A stretch of DNA of 64,000 nucleotides from Epinephelus fuscoguttatus (Eukaryota > Chordata > Actinopteri > Perciformes > Serranidae), in assembly GCF_011397635.1 (NCBI RefSeq), contig NC_064757.1, positions 28,096,339 through 28,160,338 of the forward strand. The letters are read 5' to 3'. Shown piece after piece: positions 1 through 15,100 of the stretch. Made by a program: the position numbers and the translations under genes. How positions within the stretch are numbered: position 1 is the stretch's first letter; each line of letters begins with the position of its first letter. The notes under the pieces were generated by a model. It was not told where the DNA came from and searched no databases. It worked only from the letters and a program-made list of their open reading frames with translations.

Positions 1-154
1 GTTACGGTATTATGTAACAGTGACCCCAAAAAAGAGACCTGCATACAGTGAGATTACAGCGACTGGTGCTAATGACTGTGAAGATACGGATCCTGGTGGG
101 AGAAACAGAGCAGATATGACATAATTCTCCTGATGATGAGCTAATTTACTTTGC

Positions 155-195
<41 letters not shown>

Positions 196-1017
196 AGTAG
201 AAATGACTATTGGATGACACTGTGGAAAAAGTGAGCTGCTTGTTGGATCATCGTGGATACAGTATTATTCAGTCCTACATTTCTTGTCTTCCTGTTATCA
301 ATGAGCAAACAAAAACAAATAAAAAATAAATAATACGCTCTCTGGTATCTATGGGTGGAGTCTAAATAACCTGGATTTGGTCTTATTCTGTAAAAAAAAA
401 AAAAAAAAATTAAAATAAAACCTGAATAGGTTTTGAATGAGTGTAATGCTGAGTGACCATCATAAAAGATATCTCATGACATGTAAGAAAGGGCATCTAT
501 TTAAAATAAATAAAGCATTGCAATGTTAATGTTTGTGAACTAAATTAAACCAATAAACATTATCAACCTCTTCCAACCTCCAAATACCACAGTTATAATC
601 AGAATACTTGGGACTTTCCTCTAAATCTACATTATTATTTTATATCACAAAGAGGTTATTGCTTTATGGTGCAAAACAGATGACAGGACCAGAAGTGCAG
701 CACTAAAGCTTTGAGAGTCTTGTGCAATGTCAGACAGTGGGATGAGTGAGAGGCCTTAAAGAAAATCTCTTCCAATATACCTCTTTAACAAAAGAAAACC
801 ACTTATCGAGCAACATTTTTGCTCCATTAGCTACAGCCAGCACCTACGTTTCTGTCGCTGCTTCACAATAAAATGCATTTGACTAACATATTGAATTTAT
901 TTTCTAAATGATAGTAGTATAAAAAAAGCATCCACTGGAAAACTGAATGCATTTCAATCATATGATTCCACCAGTTGAACATCAGATTTGAGACATTTAA
1001 AAGTAGACATGTCTTAC
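1..1017. other. pgm5 intron 5 (partial), no further exon
   Basis: I find no continuation of the phosphoglucomutase reading frame here. The stretch holds a (GT)16 microsatellite at 161-192 and an A-run near 392-409, and is otherwise AT-rich intron. Confidence 0.6.
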
Positions 1018-5705
<4,688 letters not shown>

Positions 5706-6100
5706 CCTCCTCGTCGGGGCCCAACGGGAGGACGCCGATCAAACAACCTGGAGTTAGTTTTTAAAGTTCGCTGCTGGTGGTGTCCGACCACAGAGTCAAA
5801 GTAGTTTAACGTGGAGCAAAGTTGGACCTCGTCAGCCTGTGAAGTGAAGCTGCTGTTCCCTGTTAAGGAGGAGAGCAGTGAAAGGAGTCCCACACAGGGA
5901 CAGGAGGAAACACCCAACCAAAAATGTCCTCACCACCAACTTGTGCTAAAGCCCACAGAGCTGCATCCCTCAGCACTGAAGTTAACATTCAGCAGAACTC
6001 TCCTCTGCTGTTAGACAACTCCCTCTTTTCCTAATAAGCCTGAACAACTGACTACAAGAAAAAAAAATCAGGGAGGGCCAGAATCTTCAAGGCCCACAAT

Positions 6101-6125
6101 CAGCTGAGCCTCAGGCCAAAAATAG
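6101..6125. promoter_or_regulatory. E-box and CArG/MEF2-like motif upstream of pgm5
   Basis: CAGCTG (an E-box core) lies at 6101-6106, and CCAAAAATAG at 6116-6125. The latter is one mismatch from both an SRF CArG box and a MEF2 site. They lie about 0.4 kb upstream of the pgm5 start codon. PGM5 is muscle-expressed, so such sites would make sense, but short motifs like these occur by chance. Confidence 0.2.
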
Positions 6126-6553
6126 ACCTTTGACTGATGGCAGAGGGGAATTGTGTCGGGACCACCGGTCTGCAACCGGACACCTCCTGTGTCTGAGCTG
6201 TCACCACTGCCCGGTATAAAGGCATAAGCCGTGACTCAAGTCACTTATAGGAGTTTATATGTGGGAAATGACAGCGCACTGAGCACAGCTTCACTCCATA
6301 ACTGCAGAGTGTTTCATCATAGCCACATTTGTTTCAGGATCTTCAGTTCTATATCTCACTGTCCTCTGCAGTTTATTTGCACATGTTTCCAGTATAGCTT
6401 TTAAATGCATTGTTACTCACATTATTACAAGAGTAGGTTAGGCCATTACAAGCCTGCAGCAGTCCGCATTGTATGTGCTCCAATATTTGGTAAACAGCAC
6501 CACCTTGAGGCAGGAAGAAGGAATGACCTTTTAAACACAAATACCTTTTAAAA

Positions 6554-7111
6554 CAGCGGTGTCAAACTCATTTTATTTCAGGGGCCACATACAAATAATT
6601 TGATCTCAAGTGCTGCATTATGAGTAATTTCAACAGTATGTCTTAGTTTTTCCACTTTCAGTCAGTCTGCTGCTCACTTTCATTATATGTGACGTTTGTT
6701 TTTCATGATTTCCCACTAAAGCGGAAGCTATTGAAGAAGCAGGTTAAGTCGTCCCCTGCCTCACAATCTGAAGTTTTGTCAGTGCCTCAGCAGCAGGGTT
6801 CCACTAATATTGTTTTAAGACATAAGTCTGATACAGAGTCTTTTGTACTGAAGCTGCTGGTTGACAATATTTTGCACAATGTTTGATATCTTTATATGTG
6901 ACCACAAAAAGTGCTTTGTGTTATTTCACAGAGCTGTGTTCTGATCAGAGTGGAAAAGCCCCTAAGGCATGATTTTAGATGAAGTATCTGCTCACAGTTT
7001 AAATGGCTCCTGAAAGCTCTCAGCCTGCACATGTGCATCAACATTAGGTGTGCCGGATTGGGCCCTTTCGTGGGCCGGTTCTGGCCCACAGCCTTATGTT
7101 TGACACCCCTG
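6554..7111. mobile_element. hAT-type MITE (non-autonomous)
   Basis: The left end is CAGCGGTGTCAAAC and the right end is the inverted form of CAGGGGTGTCAAAC, the terminal repeat of a widespread teleost hAT family. The sub-terminal GGGGCCACAT and GGGCCGGTTCTGGCCC blocks are also typical of it. The flanking 8-mers (TTTTAAAA and TCTTTGAG) no longer agree, so the insertion is old. Confidence 0.65.
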
Positions 7112-7719
7112 TCTTTGAGTGTTTCATCCCACAACACATACAGCCTAAAAATAACAGCAGAAATATTACTTATTTTGTATTGTGTGTGTGAACTGAGTGG
7201 GCTTTCAATGTGTTAAGATCAGGATGAAAAAAAAGCAAAGTTCATCTTAAAAAGTAAACTATTAGAGACTCTTTTTAACTGTAGATCAGCGAGTGTCTTT
7301 AGCCCTAGCCTACTTTATCAACCGTGACTTAGGTTTGGAGCTGGCATTATGCTTATCAGTATGCTGGTTGGAAAATGTGCTTTAAATTTTTCTCCCAGTG
7401 TTTTATCTCAGTTATTATATCTCCATAAAAGCCAAATATCTGCAAAGGGGTGTTTTAACTGTGAGTTTAGAATGATTACACTTTTAAAAAAGACTTAAAA
7501 TATTACAAAACCAACAAAAAAAAAAACAACCAAAGATGTTTTACCCCACTGTGTGAAATGTTTGAAAGATCAAGGAACTCTGTCTCACAAATGCCTACAA
7601 TGCCATAGGTTGCAAACTTTTTGGGGTCATTTTTAAGACTCTTTTATTAAGGCCTTTAAGAAGGCATCCCCCCTGCCCCTTTACCTGCACTATTTGGGGA
7701 GGTTGAGTCAGGTAGAATG

Positions 7720-8080
7720 AAGGACAGTATGAAGCTCAGGCCATCTCTCTATCCACACTGCTTGCAAGAAATTTGTTGCTTCAGCTTTGGAAATCTGAGA
7801 ATCTCCCAACATTGGATATGTGGCAAAAGAAATTTATTCATGTTTTACATTTAGAGAAAATTAGATTCACGCTGTCAAACCGAGAGCAACTTTTTACCAA
7901 AAATGGCAACTGGTCATTAGTTTGATTGAAGAATTTAAGTGAATGGTTGATGGTTTAACAGGTTAACTGTGCCATGATGCCATGTCAATACCCTGTAACT
8001 TGTGGAATAACATATGTGTAATATTTTTATGTGTTTTGCTTTGTTTTTCTTTTGCTGTTGTAAAAAAAGTCTTAAAATAT
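7720..8080 (+). mobile_element. Decayed LINE (L1-like) 3' end
   Basis: Around 7800-7920 one frame reads NLPTLDMWQKKFIHVLHLEK, followed by IRFTLSNREQLF. This resembles the C-terminal end of the reverse-transcriptase ORF of fish L1/Tx1-type elements. An AT-rich tail with a TAAAAAAAGTCTTAAAAT end follows. No intact ORF remains. The family assignment comes from pattern memory. Confidence 0.4.
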
Positions 8081-8416
8081 CATTGGCAAATATGCAAAAG
8101 AACGGACTTGATTGGGAGCATGTTGACCTGTATTAGTTGAAAAGTTTGACTTTAATAATGGTGAGACATTGTGAATTTGGGGGAGAATTAAACTTTCTAA
8201 ACTGACACTTAATGCATCATCTCACAATTACAAAATGTAATATATTTTTCACTAGATATTGTTTTAAAGAAAGCATTTATCAGGTGTTTTTCCTGTCCTA
8301 TTCCTTACTTTATATTTCCACTGGGCCCGGACCCAAATAACTTTGTTCAAACTGCACCTCTCTGCTTTAAGGAACAAAATAAAGAGCTTTAAACATCACA
8401 GAAATGTTTGAAGACA

Positions 8417-8422
8417 TTTATT
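8417..8422 (-). terminator. foxd5: Candidate poly(A) signal of foxd5
   Basis: TTTATT on the plus strand reads AATAAA on the gene strand. It sits about 0.2 kb beyond the foxd5 stop codon, a plausible 3' UTR length for this compact gene. Confidence 0.45.
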
Positions 8423-8633
8423 TTCACACTTTAATTAACAACAAAAACACAACATGAGTTTCCACTGTAGCAAGTTTCACAAATATATTACCACTCATCT
8501 TATTTACACAGATTACTTTAAGACTTTGAACGTCAACGCACATAAATATCATGCAATCAGAATATTTCTTTAAGAAATGAGCTACACCAACGTGTCTTCA
8601 CAGAGCATCAAACTAATAGATACTGTAAAGGCT

Positions 8634-9707
8634 TCAGCAGTGATGGTAAGAGAGTCTGAGATGCTCGTTCCTTAAAGGAGCAGTGCTCAGCATGGCAGGG
8701 GGGCAGAATGGAGTCCTGGGAGCCTGCAGGAGAGTCGGCACCAAGCAGGCAGCAGGGCCCGACATGAGATGACCGTATCCTAGAGCGCTGCGAGGGCTCT
8801 GCAGTGGATTTGGGTTGTGTGCACTGATGGGAGATGGTTTGCTCATGATGCTGTCAATGCTGAAGGAGCACTTTGCCTGCGGGCCAGGCTTTGGCTCAGC
8901 TGGTTCTGTTGCGCAAAGCTGCGCTCTGAAGTCTTTAGGCCCACTGCACTTCCCGTGACTGTTCAAAGTTTGTGGTGGAAGGTGATAGGAAGACGGAGGC
9001 ATCATGATGCCCTCCTGTACAGGCATGTACCGGATAGGAGCAGCAGGCGGGGGGCTTACCTGGCCTTGTACGCAATATGGTTGCCCGTACGGCCGGTAGC
9101 AGTTCAAGTTGGAATAAAACATAAGTCCGTCTTTGCCAAGCTCGGGCTGGTTTCTCTTGAAGCGCTTCCTCCGCCGAAGGAAGCTGCCGTTGTCGAACAT
9201 GTCCTCAGAGGCAGGGTCCAGAGACCAGTAGTTACCTTTGCCCGGGTTTCCAGGCTCCCTTGGGATCTTGATGAAGCAGTCGTTAAGGGAGAGGTTGTGC
9301 CTGATGGAGTTCTGCCAAGCGGGGAACTTGTCTCTGTAGTAGGGAAACTTGTTGCTGATGAAGTCACAGATGCCGCTCAGCGTCAGCTTCTTCACCGGGC
9401 TCTGCAGGATGGCCATGGTGATGAGGGCAATGTAGGAGTAGGGAGGCTTCACGGAGCTGCTCTGGACTTTCCTGGACTGCGGTGCGTCTGCGCAGAAACT
9501 GTTCTCGCTCTCCCCCGAGGAGTCTGGTTCAGAAGAGTCAAACTCGGCTCCAGATTCTGCTGAGGACCCGGCGTCCGTGGAGCACTGGTTTCGGTATAAA
9601 CGCCCGTGGCCTGGCTCATCCTCGCCCACTATGTCGATCTCATCCTCTTCCAGAGGCGAAGCGACATGTAGTGAAGCTTCAAATTTACTGGAGAGAGTCA
9701 TGGTCAC
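8634..9707 (-). CDS. foxd5: Forkhead box D transcription factor (FoxD5 / FoxD4-like), single exon
   Basis: This is a complete 357-residue intronless ORF. The forkhead winged-helix domain spans about residues 86-180 ([15 protein letters not shown] at the start; recognition helix [12 protein letters not shown] at 131-142; wing 2 with [15 protein letters not shown]). The acidic N-terminal block [12 protein letters not shown] (20-31) is the activation segment typical of FoxD4/FoxD5 proteins. Near the C-terminus FSIDSIM (282-288) is an Eh1-like Groucho/TLE-binding motif. FoxD4L1/FoxD5 acts in the nucleus in early neural ectoderm and presumptive somites, holding cells in an immature state; that role is family knowledge. 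The first ATG is used, and a second in-frame Met follows two codons later. Absence of introns is normal for FoxD genes. foxd5 is the zebrafish name; mammalian counterparts are FOXD4 and its copies. Confidence 0.93.
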   Translation of the reverse strand: MTMTLSSKFEASLHVASPLEEDEIDIVGEDEPGHGRLYRNQCSTDAGSSAESGAEFDSSEPDSSGESENSFCADAPQSRKVQSSSVKPPYSYIALITMAILQSPVKKLTLSGICDFISNKFPYYRDKFPAWQNSIRHNLSLNDCFIKIPREPGNPGKGNYWSLDPASEDMFDNGSFLRRRKRFKRNQPELGKDGLMFYSNLNCYRPYGQPYCVQGQVSPPPAAPIRYMPVQEGIMMPPSSYHLPPQTLNSHGKCSGPKDFRAQLCATEPAEPKPGPQAKCSFSIDSIMSKPSPISAHNPNPLQSPRSALGYGHLMSGPAACLVPTLLQAPRTPFCPPAMLSTAPLRNEHLRLSYHHC

Positions 9708-9872
9708 GCGGAATGCTCACAAACGCGTAAAAACTCAACTGTGCCAAAGAGGCATTAATGGTTCGCCGTGCGTAAAAACCGAAAGGACCCTGTTCGTGCG
9801 TAAAAGCGCATCTACTGTCCAGTCCGACTCAAATCTTGCTTATCGGCTGTTAGTTCTGGAAAGGAGGGATGA

Positions 9873-9883
9873 GGCTTTTTATG
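9873..9883 (-). promoter_or_regulatory. foxd5: TATA-like box of foxd5
   Basis: On the gene strand CATAAAAAGCC lies about 170 bases before the start codon. With transcription starting ~30 bases downstream this gives a ~140-base 5' UTR. The match to TATAAA is imperfect and there is no experimental support. Confidence 0.3.
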
Positions 9884-11570
9884 TTGGGAGACTGCTGCCC
9901 TGCAGGCCAGTCCCATTAACCCTCTGGACCTATCAGAGTAGCCCCTCACCGCGGGGAACCAGGGGAGGCAAGCACACAGGTGGGGGGGGGGGCTTGGGGA
10001 GTCCTGAAGTGCGCACGGCATATTCATGCAAAGACAGTTTATAGACGGCAAAGTATCTATGCATTTAATTTCAATTGCCAAGAAACTAGAGTTAGTGTCA
10101 AACCAGAATTACATCAAATGTAACAAAATCTCCCAAATACTAAAGAAAAATGGCAATCCTTTATGTGTGGGTTTTACGCGTCACCAAAATAACGACTGTT
10201 TCATTTCAGTCTCATCACTTTTTGCACTCCTGCAGGACAAATGGTCCACACATCCACAGTATACACCCATATGTGAACCTGATATAGGCAATGTTCTGTG
10301 CACCATGCTTCCAAAATACATTGATAAGACGTTAAAGTTTAATCTTGGTATTTTAATCATCTGCTATTACAAATCGCAGCAGCTCAGTCGGAGGTGGATG
10401 TTCTTGAGAACTTTAACACCACGCCTAGCCAGTGTTAAGAAACCAAGTGTTTCCCCCTCGGATCCCCCGCGGGTTCGTTTAGTTTGCCACCTCTGGATGC
10501 CCGCAGGAGGTGTGACCATGAAAATGGCCGTGGTGGGGCTTCCCGCAGCCCGCACAGAAAAGAGCCAATAGTCGCCTTAACGAGGCCATCAGCATCAGAA
10601 TCGAGTAGGAAACGGCTCAGCTGAACGGTGCGCTCTGGGCTACAGGGCTCAGCTCGGCTTTATGACCCGGGATGAATAAGCGGAGTCATCCTCAAAGCAA
10701 ACCAGCCCAACAGCGGATATGTGCTAAAGCCGTACTGCTAAACCATCTCCATTGCAAATGACCAAGTTGGGAAAACTCCACCTATTTCCTCACCTTACTG
10801 GACCTACTGTGTGAGAGAGAGATGGTTCTCACACATGAAGCCTAAAGTCACAAATACCAGAAAATAGAGTGACTGTAATCAGTCAAGTATTACAAGCACC
10901 AACTCAACTGAAGCTGCGATTTAACAGTTTCACTTCAATTTTGTCCTATCCGAAACTCTCAGGGTTTTTTAAACATGGCAAAATGCATGACAAACAAGTA
11001 GATTAATAAAAAAAATCTCTTGAAAGAAAACATTACATCTTCACTGGGAACCAGTAAAACTAGTTTTCAATTTAGGATTAAATATAACCAGTAAAAAAGT
11101 TTAACTGTGGTGGAAAGTTGAATACATTTTAGGAATCACCTAGTTTATGTGTAAATCACAATATTACAACAAAATGTTCATAAACAATCATTATAGCCAT
11201 TTATAAATTTGGGGCATTTTTAAGAAATTTTGGTCATTAAACATGACTTTACCTGCAATATTTGAGTCATCTCACCTCTGAAACAAACACCATCTTTTAA
11301 TATATCCTGCTGACTGGATGCATCAGTTAAAACTCTTGTATGAGTTTCATAACAATAAAAGTGAAGATGTTAATGCTCTTACAGGAGCTTTTCACACTTT
11401 GTTGAGTATCATGGTGAACTTAGCGCTTTAACACAAAGCCACTTTGTGTCTGTTGTCATGTTAATAGTCGGCTGTTGTCACCTTCAACTAGCCATTTTTA
11501 AATTCTTTTAAAAACATTGATTGTGTTTAGACATATGAGAGCAGTTTAGAAGATGTTCAGATGTTTTTTT

Positions 11571-11576
11571 TTTATT
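11571..11576 (-). terminator. zng1: Candidate poly(A) signal of zng1
   Basis: TTTATT on the plus strand reads AATAAA on the gene strand, ~530 bases past the zng1 stop codon. Other variants are present nearby, so this choice is tentative. Confidence 0.3.
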
Positions 11577-12101
11577 TTGAATAAGTTAAAAATACAGTAT
11601 GTTGAAAGCCAGGAACATGAGCAAGTCTACTTGTTTATGAAATACAGTCTTGTACCACACTTGATGTGGTCTGTGCGACAATTTGCAACTTCCAACACTT
11701 TGGGGCTCCCGACTTTTAAAAACGGCAGATTTTTACAAAGCCATAATCATGAAAGCAACCAAAAAACAAATGTATTGATTAAATTTCTGGAGCTTTGTTG
11801 CATCTTATGTGCACACATTTAAGAGGTCGTTTTCAGTCTACGTTTCACAGCTTGTAGATCCGGCACTGCAGCAACATAAACACTCGTAGATATACTGTAG
11901 CTTTTAAAGCAGGTAATGGTGAATTATCACAGTTTCAGCCTATCGATCCCTACCGTAAACCATCCTCTGACTTACCCTGTCTTTCCTATAGGACAGTAGT
12001 GAACATCTGAAACACAGTCCCAGATCTGTGGATGGCCAAAGCCACGACCTTTGCTCCAGAATCATCAGTTTTCAATGCAAAGAAGAGAGAGATACTTGTA
12101 G

Positions 12102-12175
12102 CTATTTTTTCTCGGCTCCTTCCAACACTCTAGAGATGAACTGTTCCTGCAGGATGCTCTTGTCCAGGTTTCTAC
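12102..12175 (-). CDS. zng1: zng1 last coding exon with stop
   Basis: This 74-nt exon encodes [20 protein letters not shown] and then AEKK and TAG. The C-terminus is about 12 residues shorter than the human one. Confidence 0.92.
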
Positions 12176-15100
12176 CTGCAGGTCAGAGTAGAGACAAACG
12201 TGAGGACTGATGGAGCATGGATAAACACACAGATGTAGGTATGTTAGGTGTTATGTATACAGTTATTCTCAAGGTTATGCAGAAATCCCAAGGCAGTCCG
12301 ATGTAAAAGGGAAAAATGGGTAAGGCTGTATTTTACAGGTCTATAATTTAATAACATTTTCCTAAACAATTCCAAGGAAATTCCCTGGAAAAAATAACTT
12401 AATTTGGTACTTGTCATGGATGAAACTACTAAACTGTGAAAATTCTCATAAAATGTTTTTGTACTTCCTCCATTACAGGAAAATTAGCACATAAACTTAA
12501 AAACTAAGATTTTCAGGCCATTTTGATCCATTTAATGCAGTTCAATGGATCTGCTTCCTTCCCAGTGGTGTGTAAGAGTTGTGCGAAGAAGTGTGTGTGT
12601 GTCTTCACCTATAAAGACCAGTCGGTTGATCCGCGGGTTCTCCTCCCAGAGCTGTGGCGTCTCATTCAGGTCATACAGCTCGTGGACCCCCTGCAGCATC
12701 ACTTGGTGATTTTTACCTGCAAATGAAACTATGCCCTGCAAAAGCACAAGTCACAAGTCACGAGTGACACATTAACTGACGCTGAATGAAGTGTTTGGAA
12801 ATGATTAATACAGATAAAAAGTGGCAGTTATTGATCACCGACGCCACCGGGGTGACTATTGTGTCTCACTGTACCTTCAACCGAATGACAGTCATGGGTT
12901 GCCCTTCTTTGTTTTTGAACATCTTTTCCCAAAGGAGATCCTGAAACAGTGGAAAATGGTGTTTACTTTACAAAGGAGTGTATTGTGTTAGAGCTAATTA
13001 GTAATGGCACACGGACTGTAGAGTACCTGGATGAAGATATTCAGGGCATCCTCAGAGAGATCTCCAGCCACTTCAAACGTCACAGTTAAAATACTCTGAG
13101 GATGACATTAAATACAATATGTAAGTGTGATCAATATACACCAAAAATTAGACATTTTGTGGTTTTGAAATAAATAAAAAATAAAATCTTGAAATTGTGG
13201 TTCAGAATTTCAGTAAGATCCAACATTTTTCACTCACTAAAATAGATAGATAGATATATTAAACTTTGTGTGTGTTGCCCTCTTGACCCGCTCACTTTTG
13301 GAAAAGAGATTTTAATCAATGGGACTTTTACCTGGCTAAACTGAGGATGTATAAATAAGAAGTGATTTTATGCAGCAGTAAAAGACGTGATCTGGGGTCT
13401 CATTTAAAAAACAATGCATAGGATCCACACTAAAAATGTACGTATGGACAAAAGCCAACAATGGCCTGTGCCAAAAAATATTCAACAATTTCAACAATTA
13501 GGCTTCAACCTCAACATCTGCGTCACCAATTTCCTGTCTCGAAAATGTTCGTAAGCATGGGACAAAGTTTTTCCCATCAAGTCTGTTTTTACAGATCAAA
13601 ATGTTTGCATGGGAAGTGGCGTACTCCTCTTTCAGGCCTCGTTTTGTGCGTACGCAATGTTTATAAATGAGACCCTGATCATTTACATAAAGCGACATTT
13701 CACCCTAAAAGTCACCTATAGTGCTATTTATCAGTCTCTAGATTGTTTTGGTGTGAGTTGCCGAGTGTTGGAGATATCGGCTGTAAAGATGTCTGCCTTC
13801 TCTACAGTTTAATGGAACTAGATGATTGATAGATGACGATTTTCTTTCTACCGCACTATAACCACTGACTGTATCAAGGCGCAGAAGGATGCGTACATCT
13901 ACCCATGGACTAGAGACTCGTGCTCCCCCTAACAGCACAAGATGTAAACATTAATAGCGTCCTCCTCGGCTTAGCTGTAATGCATTCTTGGAACCCATTG
14001 GTTGTATTTGGCGTCTGACTTCCGGCAGATGGCGATACAGCCTCTGGAGGCAGACCCCCGATTTTATGGCATTCCAGTTTGATTTGGGCGGAGGAGGCGA
14101 ATTTCCGTTTCCGACTTCTGTTTATATATAAGTAAATATGCTGAACCATCGCGATGGATTCAGAGTTTGCAGTGACGCCACTTATGTTCCGCCTTGTTAG
14201 TTCACCGCACGGACCGTTTAACCTGGCAACAACTGCAGCCAGCTCAAACGTGATTGGTCAATATCACGCGGACTACAAACAGGCTACAACCAGAAACCAG
14301 GGCTCTTCTTCCGGAGGCAAGATCTCCGGGGTTTGCCTACAGACTCTACATTCACTGAATGTAGAGTCTGTATATAGAGACTAGCTGTAATGTAAGCTAG
14401 CTCAGGGGTGCTAGGTGAGCTAGCGGTAGATCAGACCAGAGCTACACCACCTAAAACAGGTGAGAGAAAAAATATGTATTTTTGATTTTGGGGTGAACTG
14501 TCCTTTTAAGTGAAAATAGCACAAATAAAAGCACATATGCATTATCAACAAAGTGTATCATTACTTTATTATGTCATTTAACCTGCCAAGGGACTGCAGA
14601 TGTGAATTAGCCTTAAGCTAAATCTGGTGTAATACATTAAATGGCAACATTTATGTTTAATATTGTACATGGTCCCTTTACAAATAAACTAAAATAAATT
14701 AATTCCAGATCAATTTATGTGTAAGCAGCATTTTAATGTTGTCAAAAGAGAGTCACTTTATATTGGGTAGTTTAACGCAATGCCTATTTAACAAACTAAT
14801 CAGATGTTTTATGTAGTTCAATATTTCCCTCTGTAATGTAACAGCGTTGAAGTGTATGGTAGCATAAAATGTAAAACCCTTAAGTAAGCTACAAGTATCT
14901 CAAATTGTACTTAAACACAGCACTTAGATTAGTAAAGCTTTTATATGTTGAGACTTACATTTTCAGGCTGTTTTGAAGCCTTACAGTTCATTTATTTAAA
15001 ATACATTTGAACACATCTTCTCAGTTCACTGAAACCAGCGAAGTCATTATGAACGTTAAACAAAAGAAGTGTTTTTACGCCCCGGCTGATGGCTTTGTCA

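Larger units (their letters stand above)
9708..12101. other. Intergenic region foxd5 to zng1 3' end
   Basis: The first ~1 kb next to foxd5 is GC-richer, with short CpG-containing blocks around 9720-10020 and 10440-10700, and may hold foxd5 regulatory sequence. The rest is AT-rich. The open frames 9577-10044 and 10026-10571 have no recognisable protein similarity. I see no RNA gene. Confidence 0.5.

Noticed and set aside
6212..6220. TATAAA box on the plus strand (GGTATAAAGG)
   Set aside because: It faces away from pgm5 and no gene starts to its right on the plus strand.
8817..9563. 248-codon open frame on the plus strand opposite foxd5
   Set aside because: It is the antisense shadow of the GC-rich forkhead exon; the minus frame has unmistakable forkhead homology.
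9577..10571. Two overlapping open frames upstream of foxd5 (155 and 181 codons)
   Set aside because: They lie in the GC-richer foxd5 upstream region and show no protein-like conservation that I can recognise; likely chance frames.
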